Source of the DNA: Caldilineaceae bacterium
GTDB taxonomy: Bacteria; Chloroflexota; Anaerolineae; Caldilineales; Caldilineaceae
Direction: 5' to 3'
NCBI GenBank assembly: GCA_019637645.1
Contig: JAHBVH010000032.1
Span: 27,006 to 91,005 of the forward strand
Length of the DNA stretch: 64,000 nucleotides
The notes under the pieces were generated by a model. That model worked only from the letters and a program-made list of their open reading frames with translations, did no database searches and was not told the DNA's origin. The position numbers and the translations under genes were made by a program. This document shows, in pieces, positions 45,096-53,785 of the stretch. Each line of letters begins with the position of its first letter. The stretch's first letter is position 1.

Positions 45096-46865
45096 TCACA
45101 TTCGTTCGGGAACGGCGATCCCAAGCAGATCGAGCACCAAGATAATCGTCCCCACCATCGTTTCGGTGAGGGTCAGCCAAGCGGCTTGTTGCGCCGGGTT
45201 GGTCTCGCTGAGAATATGGTGCTGATGATAAAAGCGGTTGAAGGTTGTCGCTAGTGTGTAGACATATTCACAGAGATGGTGGGGCATCCGCTGGGCAAAG
45301 GCCAACTCAACGACATCGGGTAATTCTACGAGCTTGAGAAAGAGTGCCCGTTCATCGTCATCAACCGGCGCTTGGAGTGGCCCAAAAGGGAGCCCTTCCT
45401 CCGCGGCTTTGCGTAGAATCGATTTGGTGCGCGCCGCGGTGTAGAGCAAATAGGGTCCAGTGCGTCCTTCAAAGGCGGAAAAACGATCTAAGTCGAAGAC
45501 ATAGTCGCCCGTGCGTTGGTTCGACAGATCGGCAAATTTGAGCGTCGCAACCCCCACCAAACGGGCAATCGCTTCCTTTTCTGCCGCGGGGTAATCCTGA
45601 GCCGCCTTGACTTCGGCCAAGCGCTCACGGGCTTTTTCCGTAATCATCTCAATGAGGCTGCGCAACTTCATCACGCCACCGCTGCGCGTCTTAAAGGGTT
45701 TACCATCCTTGCCATTCATGGTGCCAAAGCCCAAATGCTCTAGCTGCATCTGTGCTGGCGCAATACCGGTCTTGTGCGCCGCCCGAAAGACCTGCTCAAA
45801 ATGCAAGGATTGGCGATTGTCCACCACATAGAGAATGACCTCCGCGGCCAAGGTTTGGACGCGTTGCTGAATCGTGGCTAAGTCGGTGGTGCCATAGAGC
45901 ACGGCCCCATCGGACTTCTCCAGAATCAGCGGGGGAATTTCCCGCTTTTCGCCCGGCTCGCTGACCGGAATAATCAGCGCTCCGTCACTGATCTGGGCAA
46001 TGCCCTCTGCACGCAACTGTTGGAGTAGCGGCCCAAGAATCGATTGGGTATCACTCTCGCCCAACCACAAATCAAAATGAACATTGATGTCGCCATAATC
46101 GCGTTGGAGTTCCGCCACCGAGACGGCCACAAAATGTCCCCAGAGCGCTCGATAGCCGGGTCTGCCTTGTCGTAGCTCCTGCGTGGCTTGGCGTGCGCGC
46201 TGGGCAAAGGCTTCGTCGCTCTTGGTGCGCTGGCTGGCCGTGGGATAGATCTCTTCCAAATCCGTAATCGATACCGGCGATTCGGCAGGATAGCGGCCGG
46301 CGTGGGCTGGGTCAAAATAGATCCACTCAGGATGTCGGTCGGCCAGCTCCGCAAGGATCTGACCCATGGGCAGCCCCCAATCCCCCAGATGAACATCGCC
46401 AATCACCGTGTGCCCGACAAAGCGGCTCAACCGTTTGATGCTCTCCCCAATGATCGCGGCCCGCAAATGACCCACATGCATCGGCTTGGCAACATTCGCT
46501 CCGCCATAATCGACGATGATCTTTTGCGCCGTTGGTGTTGGGGTACAGCCGCGCCGTGGGTCCGTAACCACGTGGCTGGTCTGCTCGACTAGAAAGGCGT
46601 CAGTGACGATCAGATTGATAAACCCTGGCCCGGCCAGACTTACCTGCTGAAAGATCGGAAGTTGCTGCAGTCGTTGGGCAATCTCTTCGCCAATCTGGCG
46701 GGGCTGGCGGCCATATTGCTTGGCCGCGGCCAGCGCGCCATTACATTGAAATTGGGCCAGATCTGGGCGGTTGGATAGGGTCACCTCGCCATATTGGGCC
46801 GCATAGCCAGCCGCAAGGAAGGTATCACTGACGATCTTCGTCAGTTGAGCTTTGAGTGAAGACAT
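45096..46865 (-). CDS. argS: arginine--tRNA ligase
   Basis: A 589-residue class I aminoacyl-tRNA synthetase. The N-terminal Add-1 domain covers about 1-110. The ATP-binding HIGH-type motif is in GGANVAKPMHVGHLRAAIIG. The KMSKS-like loop is the degenerate KPFKTRSGGVMKL often seen in bacterial ArgRS. The C-terminal anticodon-binding DALR domain ends HILSETNPAQQAAWLTLTET. The start at 46865 (MSSLKAQLTKIVSDTF) gives the normal N-terminus; the frame remains open upstream to 47006 through a hairpin that cannot be coding. Confidence 0.95.
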   Translation of the reverse strand: MSSLKAQLTKIVSDTFLAAGYAAQYGEVTLSNRPDLAQFQCNGALAAAKQYGRQPRQIGEEIAQRLQQLPIFQQVSLAGPGFINLIVTDAFLVEQTSHVVTDPRRGCTPTPTAQKIIVDYGGANVAKPMHVGHLRAAIIGESIKRLSRFVGHTVIGDVHLGDWGLPMGQILAELADRHPEWIYFDPAHAGRYPAESPVSITDLEEIYPTASQRTKSDEAFAQRARQATQELRQGRPGYRALWGHFVAVSVAELQRDYGDINVHFDLWLGESDTQSILGPLLQQLRAEGIAQISDGALIIPVSEPGEKREIPPLILEKSDGAVLYGTTDLATIQQRVQTLAAEVILYVVDNRQSLHFEQVFRAAHKTGIAPAQMQLEHLGFGTMNGKDGKPFKTRSGGVMKLRSLIEMITEKARERLAEVKAAQDYPAAEKEAIARLVGVATLKFADLSNQRTGDYVFDLDRFSAFEGRTGPYLLYTAARTKSILRKAAEEGLPFGPLQAPVDDDERALFLKLVELPDVVELAFAQRMPHHLCEYVYTLATTFNRFYHQHHILSETNPAQQAAWLTLTETMVGTIILVLDLLGIAVPERM

Positions 46866-46918
46866 AAAAAACCTTGTTGATTCCGGTTGAAGAGATGACA
46901 ATCTGGCGGCGTCGCTTA

Positions 46919-46986
46919 GACGTGCCGGGGACGGGCTGTCTGTAGTCGCCGGACGGCGGTTTCTTGTAGCCCGTCCCCGGCACGTC
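46919..46986 (-). terminator. long GC-rich hairpin downstream of the SMP-30 gene
   Basis: A perfect 19-bp inverted repeat (GACGTGCCGGGGACGGGCT, 46919-46937, against 46968-46986) with a 30-base loop containing its own small stem (GCCGGACGGC). It begins about 40 bases after the SMP-30 stop codon. No T-run. Confidence 0.55.
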
Positions 46987-47026
46987 CACCTAATCAATAC
47001 GCACATAGCCGCAGTGGTTCAGCCGT

Positions 47027-48022
47027 TTACGGCCACTGCGCGCCTACCGTCTCGACATAGATCGCATAGATCGACTGACTGGCAGCCATGAACAGGCGGT
47101 TCTTCTTGGCACCGCCAAAACAAAGATTGGCGCACGCTTCGGGCAGATGGATCTTGCCAATGAGGTCGCCATCCGGCGCATAGCAATGGACGCCATCAAA
47201 ACCTGGGCCACCCCACCCGGCAGAGGCCCATAAATTCCCGTCACGGTCGGCCCGGATTCCATCCGAGGAGCCAGGCTTCATGTCGACAAAGACCTGACCA
47301 CCCGTCAAGCGCTGATCAGCGGTCACATCAAAGACACGAATGTGGCTGGGGCCATCGGGTTGGTGGCTGGCCCCCGTATCCACAATATAGAGCTTGCGCC
47401 AATCGGGCGAGAAGCAGAGACCATTGGGCCGCACAAAGTCGTCCACGACCACGGTCGCCTCACCCGTCTGCGGATCAAGCCGATAGACATTGGTCGGTAA
47501 TTCAAAGGTATCAACATGGCCTTCGTAATTCAGGAGAATGCCATACCCTGGATCGGTGAACCAAATGGAGCCATCGGGGTGTACTACCACGTCATTGGGC
47601 GCATTGAGCGGCTTGCCCTGATATTGGTCGATCAGCACCGTGATCGCCCCATCGTATTCGGTGCGGGTCACGCGGCGGGCGTCATGTTCACAAGTGATCA
47701 AGCGCCCTTGCTGATCGCGGGTATGGCCGTTGCTGTTGTTGGCATTATTGCGGTAGACACTGACTGCCCCGCTGATTTCACACCACCGCATGATCCGATT
47801 ATTGGGAATATCGCTCCACAACAAATAGCGGCCATCGCCAAACCAAACGGGACCTTCCGCCCAGCGCATGCCCGTACAAATGCGTTCCAGCGCGCCATTA
47901 CCAATGCGATATTTGGTAAAGCGTGCATCAATGATCTCAACGGCGGGATCGGGGTAGCGGACAACATCCTTGGCCCAATCGCGGGGAAAGCCAGGATCAT
48001 AGCCATTGCTCATCTTGCTCAT
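47027..48022 (-). CDS. SMP-30/gluconolactonase family protein
   Basis: A 331-residue six-bladed propeller lactonase. Motifs: RWAEGPVWFGDGRYLLWSDI (first blade with the metal-ligand Glu), NNSNGHTRDQQGRLITCEH, LNAPNDVVVHPDGSIWFTDP (metal-ligand Asn), and GSSDGIRADRDGNLWASAGW (metal-ligand Asp). It should hydrolyse a sugar-type lactone in the cytosol; there is no signal peptide. The pathway is not evident from its neighbours (argS and pyrFE). GGAG lies 9 bases before the ATG. Confidence 0.9.
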   Translation of the reverse strand: MSKMSNGYDPGFPRDWAKDVVRYPDPAVEIIDARFTKYRIGNGALERICTGMRWAEGPVWFGDGRYLLWSDIPNNRIMRWCEISGAVSVYRNNANNSNGHTRDQQGRLITCEHDARRVTRTEYDGAITVLIDQYQGKPLNAPNDVVVHPDGSIWFTDPGYGILLNYEGHVDTFELPTNVYRLDPQTGEATVVVDDFVRPNGLCFSPDWRKLYIVDTGASHQPDGPSHIRVFDVTADQRLTGGQVFVDMKPGSSDGIRADRDGNLWASAGWGGPGFDGVHCYAPDGDLIGKIHLPEACANLCFGGAKKNRLFMAASQSIYAIYVETVGAQWP

Positions 48023-48062
48023 CTGATTCTGCTCCAGGTTCTGTTTTGAGGAGTGATATAGA

Positions 48063-48150
48063 GTTAGGAGTTACCCACTTGGATCAGACCTAACAGGCTT
48101 TCCAAACCTGTCAGGTCTCTGGTCACGCCGATCAAGTGGGTAACTCCTAC
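48063..48150. repeat. dispersed palindromic repeat, full-length diverged copy
   Basis: Outer arms TAGGAGTTACCCACTTG (48064-48080) and CAAGTGGGTAACTCCTA (about 48133-48149) are complementary and both carry CCC/GGG in place of the CGC/GCG of other copies, a compensatory change. The core AGACCTAACAGG...CCTGTCAGGTCT is slightly decayed. It lies about 20 bases after the pyrFE stop codon. Confidence 0.8.
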
Positions 48151-48167
48151 ACGATCATGCGTTTGGG

Positions 48168-49613
48168 TTAAGCACTGCGAATGAATTGAAGGACTTCCTG
48201 CCGCTTTGTCTCATCGAGCTTGCCAGCTTGGACAAGCGTATCGAGCATTTCGCTCACGGTGAAGACACAGTGGGCAGTGACACCAGCCGCGGCTAAATTT
48301 GCCACGCCGCCCTGTTCACGGTCAATCAGCACAATGACATGCTCAACCTGTAGCCCGACCGCGCGCAGCCGTTCGACGGTCTGGAGTGTACTGCCCCCCT
48401 TGGTGATCAGATCTTCAATAATGACCACCCGTTCCCCAGGTTGCCATGCCCCTTCAATATCTTTGCCCAACCCGTGGGCTTTGGCCTCTTTGCGCGGATA
48501 GATCAGCGGCTTGTCGGCGGCTAGCGCCACCGCGGTGCCAATGGGGAGGGCCGCATAAGGAACGCCAGCAATGCGTTCACAGGCCAATGGCGCGAGTTTG
48601 GCAGCGTAGGCTTCGGCGGCTTGGGCCAACAGCTGTGGCTGACTGACCAAGAGGCGCAGATCAATATAGATCGGCGACTGGAGGCCACTGGCGAGGGTAA
48701 AAGTTCCAAACTTCACGGCACCCAGATCCGCCAGCGCGCTGATGAGCGCGGTCTGCTTGGGCTTGGGCGCAACCGGTTGGGGTGGTGCTTGCCGATGTTG
48801 ATTGATCTCCTCGCGTAGCTGTTGGGCCGCGGCGCGATAGTCTGCGGCCAGACAGATGCCCCGGCTGGCATTAAGGATCAACCCTTTGCCATCAGCGCGG
48901 AGACCCGCGGCCAGGGTGCCTGGCAAATCGCCCCCCTGTACACCAATGCCTGGTACTAGAATCCAGGTGTTGGGCGCAGCAGCACGTACATTGGCGAAGA
49001 CATGGGGATAGGTCGCGCCGACGACCAAACAGATATTGGGCGACCAAGTGATGGCTGTGCGCGCCACATGGACATAGAGCGGCTGATTCCCTTCCCGATC
49101 CAGCGCCCGCCAATCGGCAATTTCAAGCTCCTGAAAGGAACCGGCGCTGGGATTCGAGGTGTGGCAGAGCACAAAGAGCCCCTTGCCAGGATAGCGGGCA
49201 AAGGCGTCAATGCTATCGCGTCCTAGATAGGGACTCAACGTAACGGCGTCGGCGTCCCACTGGTCAAAACAGGCTTGGGCATAGGCATCGGCGGTGCTGC
49301 CAATATCGCCCCGTTTGGCATCCAGGAGCACCGGTATGTTGTTCGGGATCAGCGCCAAGGTCTTTTGCAACAGCTCTAGCCCGGGCAGCCCCAACGCCTC
49401 ATAGAAGGCGATGTTTGGCTTGTAGGCACAGACCAGATCGGCGGTTGCTTCGATCACAGCCTGATTCCAGCCATATAATCCCGCGAGTACATCGCCATTG
49501 TCGGCTCGGTGACGTGTGGGTAGCTGCGCGGGTGTCGGGTCGAGCCCAACGCACAGCAAACTCTGGTTGTGGTCTACAGCCTTGTCCAGCTTGGTAAAAA
49601 AGTCTATGGTCAT
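48168..49613 (-). CDS. pyrFE: bifunctional orotidine-5'-phosphate decarboxylase / orotate phosphoribosyltransferase
   Basis: A 481-residue fusion catalysing the last two steps of UMP synthesis. The N-terminal part (about 1-275) is a PyrF of the type with LCVGLDPTP at the start and the catalytic [20 protein letters not shown] (Lys and Asp pair). The C-terminal part (about 300-481) is PyrE with the PRPP-binding loop [20 protein letters not shown]. The order is decarboxylase first, opposite to eukaryotic UMP synthase. ATG 49613 is preferred over 49685 because of AGGATAGGA just upstream and because the family starts there. Confidence 0.93.
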   Translation of the reverse strand: MTIDFFTKLDKAVDHNQSLLCVGLDPTPAQLPTRHRADNGDVLAGLYGWNQAVIEATADLVCAYKPNIAFYEALGLPGLELLQKTLALIPNNIPVLLDAKRGDIGSTADAYAQACFDQWDADAVTLSPYLGRDSIDAFARYPGKGLFVLCHTSNPSAGSFQELEIADWRALDREGNQPLYVHVARTAITWSPNICLVVGATYPHVFANVRAAAPNTWILVPGIGVQGGDLPGTLAAGLRADGKGLILNASRGICLAADYRAAAQQLREEINQHRQAPPQPVAPKPKQTALISALADLGAVKFGTFTLASGLQSPIYIDLRLLVSQPQLLAQAAEAYAAKLAPLACERIAGVPYAALPIGTAVALAADKPLIYPRKEAKAHGLGKDIEGAWQPGERVVIIEDLITKGGSTLQTVERLRAVGLQVEHVIVLIDREQGGVANLAAAGVTAHCVFTVSEMLDTLVQAGKLDETKRQEVLQFIRSA

Positions 49614-49890
49614 TGTCCTATCCTGCAATTTGCTTCCAGCAACCAGCGCTGTCTGGTTATCGTAGAAGTTTGGGAACAGATGCATGGTCGCAATTTACTA
49701 CCGGTTCTACTACCGGATCTACTTCCGGCGCGCAAACAGGCAAGACGACATATGGGGGCTAGCCACAACTGTCCTGCCGTGCCTATCGAGCGGCTTGTCC
49801 ATCGGCCTGCCGCCATCGCTTGTCATAGTCTGTCTATTGTAACGAAGGGTTGGGGAATTCAACAAGAATCTAGAGGAGCAAGCGCGCCGG

Positions 49891-50781
49891 TCAGCGGGGA
49901 TGCAACGCCTCGCGCACGCGGCCACGGCTATCGCTCAGGCGCTCTTGCGCTTCGGGTGCGTCAACCGCGGCGAGGCCCATGACCACGGCTGTTTTCACTT
50001 GCCAGTTGGCCGCTTGCAACCAGCTTGCGGCCACGGCAGCGTCGGCACCGGTAATTTCGGTTACAATGCGGATGGCGCGTTGGCGCAGTTTGAGATTGGT
50101 CGGTTGGACATCAACCATCCAATTGCCATAGACTTTGCCCAGCTTGACCATGGCACAGGTGCTGAGCATGTTGAGCACCAACTTGGTGGCTGTACCGGCA
50201 CGTAACCGGGTGCTGCCTGTCAGCACCTCTGGTCCGGTGACAATTTCAATGGCTAAAGCGGCGGCCGCGGCCATGGGTGAGGCGGGATTACAGACCACGG
50301 CCATGGTCGGTGCGCCAAGCTGATTCGCATAGGCAAGGCCACCCAACACATAGGGCGTGCGTCCACTCGCTGCAACCCCGACCAGCAGATCACTGGCTTG
50401 AAATTGGTGTTGTTCCAGATCGCGCGCGCCTTGTTCACGGTCGTCTTCGGCTCCTTCCACCGCGCGCATCATCGCGCCATTACCCCCAGCAATGAGCCCG
50501 ATCACTTGGGTAGGTAGCACTCGAAAGGTGGGAATGAGCTCAACCGCATCAAGCACCGCGAGACGACCGCTTGTCCCGGCACCCTGATAGAAAAGACGCC
50601 CACCCGCATCCAGGGTCGCCGCGATCTGGTCAACGGCTTGGGCAATCTGGGGGAGGACTTCGGCAATCACCGCTGGAATGGTGGCATCTTGGCGGTTCAT
50701 CAACCGCACCATCGCTAGCGTTGATAGGCTATCTAGATCCGTACTCGCTGGATTGCGCTGTTCGGTCGGTGGCAGTGACAT
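49891..50781 (-). CDS. murQ: N-acetylmuramic acid 6-phosphate etherase
   Basis: A 296-residue cytosolic SIS-domain lyase that splits MurNAc-6-P into GlcNAc-6-P and D-lactate. Motifs: TEQRNPASTDLDSLSTLAMV (typical N-terminus), GRLFYQGAGTSGRLAVLDA, the catalytic-region AVEGAEDDREQGARDL and SPMAAAAALAIEIVTGPEVL with TGSTRLRAGTATK. Length is normal. It lies 10 bases downstream of a sugar kinase gene and acts just after AnmK, so these three genes recycle peptidoglycan sugars. Confidence 0.95.
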   Translation of the reverse strand: MSLPPTEQRNPASTDLDSLSTLAMVRLMNRQDATIPAVIAEVLPQIAQAVDQIAATLDAGGRLFYQGAGTSGRLAVLDAVELIPTFRVLPTQVIGLIAGGNGAMMRAVEGAEDDREQGARDLEQHQFQASDLLVGVAASGRTPYVLGGLAYANQLGAPTMAVVCNPASPMAAAAALAIEIVTGPEVLTGSTRLRAGTATKLVLNMLSTCAMVKLGKVYGNWMVDVQPTNLKLRQRAIRIVTEITGADAAVAASWLQAANWQVKTAVVMGLAAVDAPEAQERLSDSRGRVREALHPR

Positions 50782-50791
50782 GGTGCGCGGC

Positions 50792-51739
50792 CTAGCCTTT
50801 CTGTAAATGATGAAGCGCTAATAGCGCGGCACCCATAGCTGGTTCAACCGTAGGCCGCACCAACTGGGCTTTGGGGATGAGCGTATGGAGATGTTGGGAG
50901 ACGAGGCTACCAAAGAGACCACTCCCCAGATTACCGCCAGCGAGGACAATGGAAATGGGTTCGTTGAGGAGATTAAGGGTACGCACTACATGTTCAACGG
51001 CGGCGGCTAGATCGACAGCCGCTTCTTCAATGATGCCCGTCGCTACCGGATCGTGCTGCTGTGCACATTCCACGACCAGCGGCCCCAACTCCGCGATCCT
51101 AGCCCAGGAGAGATCGCTATAGGCCCAGGAAATCAATGCTTGTGGTGTGCTGAGGTCCAGATAATCTAGGAGCGCCCCCTCGAGCGAAGTGGCGGGGCCT
51201 AGGCCATCGACGGCTTGGGCAATGGCGGCCAGCGCTGCTGTCCCAATGGCATAACCACTGCCTTTGTCCTGGAAGAGGGGCCCCCACCCGCCTGCGCGCC
51301 TGGTCTGGCCATTAGCATCAACGCCGTAGACGAGCATGCCCGTGCCACTCACCACGACCGCGCCATAGAGATCACCCCCTGTTCCCGCCGCCAAGGCGAT
51401 CAAAGCATCGTTGTAGATCAAGGGGGGTACGCCAGGGAATAACTCTTGAAACCAGCCACTGACAAGCGCGCGTTCCTGGGGGCGATCCACACCAGCCATG
51501 CCCGCACAAACCGCGCTGATCTCCGCGGCTGTGAGCCCAGCCGCGGCCAGCGCATCTTGGATCGCGCGGGCCAAGTTGGCATGCGCGGCTTCGTCGCCGA
51601 CGCTGTTGCGGTTACTGGAACCTGCTCGTCCTTGTCCCAGAATTGTCTTCTGGCCATTGATGACAACGCAGGCAGTCTTGGTGCCGCCTCCGTCGATCCC
51701 AATCGCATATTCTTCGCTATGCTGGCGCTCTGTGCCCAT
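50792..51739 (-). CDS. BadF/NagK-type N-acetylglucosamine kinase family protein
   Basis: A 315-residue ASKHA-fold kinase: phosphate-1 loop AIGIDGGGTKTACVV, GRAGSSNRNSVG, catalytic-region AGMAGVDRPQE and ALAAGTG, phosphate-2 VVSGTGMLVYGV, and the adenosine motif IVLAGGNLGSG. The GWGPLFQDKGSGYAIG block is shared with GlcNAc and MurNAc/GlcNAc kinases. In this setting it most likely phosphorylates GlcNAc (or MurNAc) from cell-wall turnover. The BadF (benzoyl-CoA reductase activase) name is a superfamily label only. It lies between anmK and murQ. Confidence 0.85.
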   Translation of the reverse strand: MGTERQHSEEYAIGIDGGGTKTACVVINGQKTILGQGRAGSSNRNSVGDEAAHANLARAIQDALAAAGLTAAEISAVCAGMAGVDRPQERALVSGWFQELFPGVPPLIYNDALIALAAGTGGDLYGAVVVSGTGMLVYGVDANGQTRRAGGWGPLFQDKGSGYAIGTAALAAIAQAVDGLGPATSLEGALLDYLDLSTPQALISWAYSDLSWARIAELGPLVVECAQQHDPVATGIIEEAAVDLAAAVEHVVRTLNLLNEPISIVLAGGNLGSGLFGSLVSQHLHTLIPKAQLVRPTVEPAMGAALLALHHLQKG

Positions 51740-51824
51740 TGTCTCCGTTCCTGCCGTTCCTGCTGCAAAGATTTATTTTGTGTCCCAGGATGATCCTGCA
51801 TTAGCTCGCCATGAAAACCGTTTC

Positions 51825-53048
51825 TTACCCCAATAAGCTTGCCTGTGCGCGTTGTACCAAGCTCGTATAATTGGCTCCAGGTGCAATTTGCCCAAGGATC
51901 TGGTTACTTGTCGCACCTGTACAGGCCGGTACATTGCCTGGCCACCCATGCAAAGCGAGATAAGCTAATAGGGCAAAGGCGAGTGCTTCTTTGGCCTTAT
52001 CATCAATACCCAAGGTGGCATGGGTGCATAGATCGATGGCCCGCTCTCCAGGTGGCTGTAGATGATGGCGCAACCGTTGGATCAGATAGGGGTTGCGCGC
52101 GCCGCCGCCCCCAATCACAACCTGAGCAAGCGGGCCGGGAGCAAATTGGTGGTATGCCTCAGCAATACTGGTTGCGGTCACTTCAGTGATGGTAGCGACA
52201 AAATCTACCGCACTCAACCCCGCGTTCATGGCCTCGGACCACCATGTTTCGGCTAATGTAGCACTAAAGAGCTCACGCCCTGTGGTCTTGGGGGGCTGTT
52301 GGCGAAAATAGGGTAATGCCAACCAACGTGCTACCAAGGTTGAGGAAATTTTACCTTGTTGGGCAAGGAGACCATCATGGTCATACTCCTGTTGCCCATT
52401 GGTTGCCCGGTGCGCTGCCCAGTCGATCAAGGCATTGCCTGGGCCGGTATCAAAGGCCAATGGGGGCTGGGGGCTGCCCTGAGGGGGCAGGAAGGTCACG
52501 TTGCCAATCCCACCAATATTTTGGACAGCACGCCAACCGCCCACGACGCCGTTAAGCGAAGCCGGTGGTCGTAATAAGTACCAATCAAACGTTGAAACTA
52601 AGGGCGCTCCTTGTCCCCCTGCTGCCACATCCGCTACCCGAAAATTGCCGATGGTTGTTTTGCCGGTCTGCACCGCGATCACCGATGGATCGCCAAGCTG
52701 TAAGGTGCTGGTGACTTCTCCTTCGACGACATCATGCCAAAGGGTTTGACCATGGCTGCCAATGAGATCAATCGTGTTGAGGGGTAGCTGTGCGCTGGTA
52801 AGCACTTGTTTGACCGCCGTAGCAAAGGCTGTGGCTAGGGTAAAGTTAAGCCGACAGAATGCCGCTGCTGGCATGGCCTGAGCAAAAAAGGTAAAAATAC
52901 TTTGGCGAATAGTTGCATCCCATGGTATGGTTTGGAAGGCAAGCTGTTGAACGCGTAGCGTCGCCTGGTTGGGGGCTCCTTCAATGTCAGCGATGGCTAC
53001 GTCAATGCCATCCACCGATGTTCCACTCATGATACCGACAACCCGCAT
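51825..53048 (-). CDS. anmK: anhydro-N-acetylmuramic acid kinase
   Basis: A 407-residue ATP-dependent kinase that opens 1,6-anhydro-MurNAc and phosphorylates it to MurNAc-6-P, the substrate of MurQ. Motifs: VGIMSGTSVDGIDVAIADIE (phosphate loop), IGSHGQTLWHD, QLGDPSVIAVQTGKTTIGNF, and the VVIGGGGARNPYLIQRL block near the C-terminus. ATG 53048 gives the family's MRVVGIMSGTS start; the upstream GTG (53081) adds 11 unconserved residues. It is the first gene of the recycling group. Confidence 0.94.
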   Translation of the reverse strand: MRVVGIMSGTSVDGIDVAIADIEGAPNQATLRVQQLAFQTIPWDATIRQSIFTFFAQAMPAAAFCRLNFTLATAFATAVKQVLTSAQLPLNTIDLIGSHGQTLWHDVVEGEVTSTLQLGDPSVIAVQTGKTTIGNFRVADVAAGGQGAPLVSTFDWYLLRPPASLNGVVGGWRAVQNIGGIGNVTFLPPQGSPQPPLAFDTGPGNALIDWAAHRATNGQQEYDHDGLLAQQGKISSTLVARWLALPYFRQQPPKTTGRELFSATLAETWWSEAMNAGLSAVDFVATITEVTATSIAEAYHQFAPGPLAQVVIGGGGARNPYLIQRLRHHLQPPGERAIDLCTHATLGIDDKAKEALAFALLAYLALHGWPGNVPACTGATSNQILGQIAPGANYTSLVQRAQASLLG

Positions 53049-53604
53049 AGTTATGCAACTTTCATAAACACTGTTTAGCACAGATAATGCACTGTTTTAT
53101 TCGTGTAGTGATGATTGGTGGGTTGGTCCCATCCACTGGGCAATGCTGTAGCCCTTGTCCTATTCATCAGTACTAGTCTGCGGCTGCCTCCACGCACGAT
53201 GCTACGAAGGCGCTTCTGGCCTGCAAGATAGCCATTGAGATCAGTCGGCTGGGGGCGTGTTTTTCAGGTCGTCAAGGCTAGCGCGTGGCCTTCTCGCGAA
53301 CCCAATGCATGGGGCAGTAGCTTGGCCTTGCTAGCGTAAAGACGCAACTTCGTTTTGTTGGACAGTGAACAGTACGGCGTCCAGAATTTTATGCCCAACG
53401 CACGTGGGCCGAGAGTAGAGGAGCGTGTCAAAGAAACTAAGCTGCTTGACGTGTGCGTTGCATAAGCCACCTGCATCCTGTGCTTAGCAGTGCTGATCTT
53501 TTCCCTGCTATCAGGCGCAAGGACTTCATGTAGCTTACGTCAAAATGGTAAATCGCGCAAGAGATGACCTTGCATAAGCAGGGTAATCGCCAACTTCGGT
53601 ATAG
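53049..53604. other. gap upstream of anmK
   Basis: About 550 bases with no recognisable gene or RNA. Small open frames are present but show no family likeness or ribosome-binding site. It lies between anmK and palindromic repeat copy 6. Confidence 0.35.
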
Positions 53605-53663
53605 TTAGGACGTACGCACTTGGACCAGACCTGTCAGGTCTGGTCCAAGTGCGTAACTTCTAA
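53605..53663. repeat. dispersed palindromic repeat, loopless copy
   Basis: The two halves meet at CCAGACCTG-T-CAGGTCTGG, so the TTT-loop-AAA part of the core is deleted while the outer CGCACTTGGACC/GGTCCAAGTGCG arms are perfect. It lies about 120 bases downstream of the galK stop codon. Confidence 0.8.
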
Positions 53664-53785
53664 TAGTATCGGCCTTCTCACATTTTTCAAGGCCGCGCTT
53701 GCCCTGTCGCATCAGCGATACGTCACGTGAGACGTGATCCTCACTGTGCCTCACGGATCACAAATCACGCCTCACGAATCACGTC
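53664..53785. other. short AT/GC direct-repeat patch before galK end
   Basis: Contains repeated CACG/CGTGA motifs (CGTCACGTGAGACGTGATCC at about 53721-53740, then CACGGATCACAAATCACGCC). It looks like low-complexity duplicated sequence with several small inverted repeats that could form a 3' hairpin for galK. Confidence 0.35.

Noticed and set aside
45096..47006. Longer argS with 47 extra N-terminal residues
   Set aside because: The extension runs through a perfect 19-bp hairpin and lacks similarity to ArgRS; the start at 46865 matches the family.
53264..53476. Small minus-strand gene of 70 codons upstream of anmK
   Set aside because: No Shine-Dalgarno sequence, no family resemblance and low-complexity composition.
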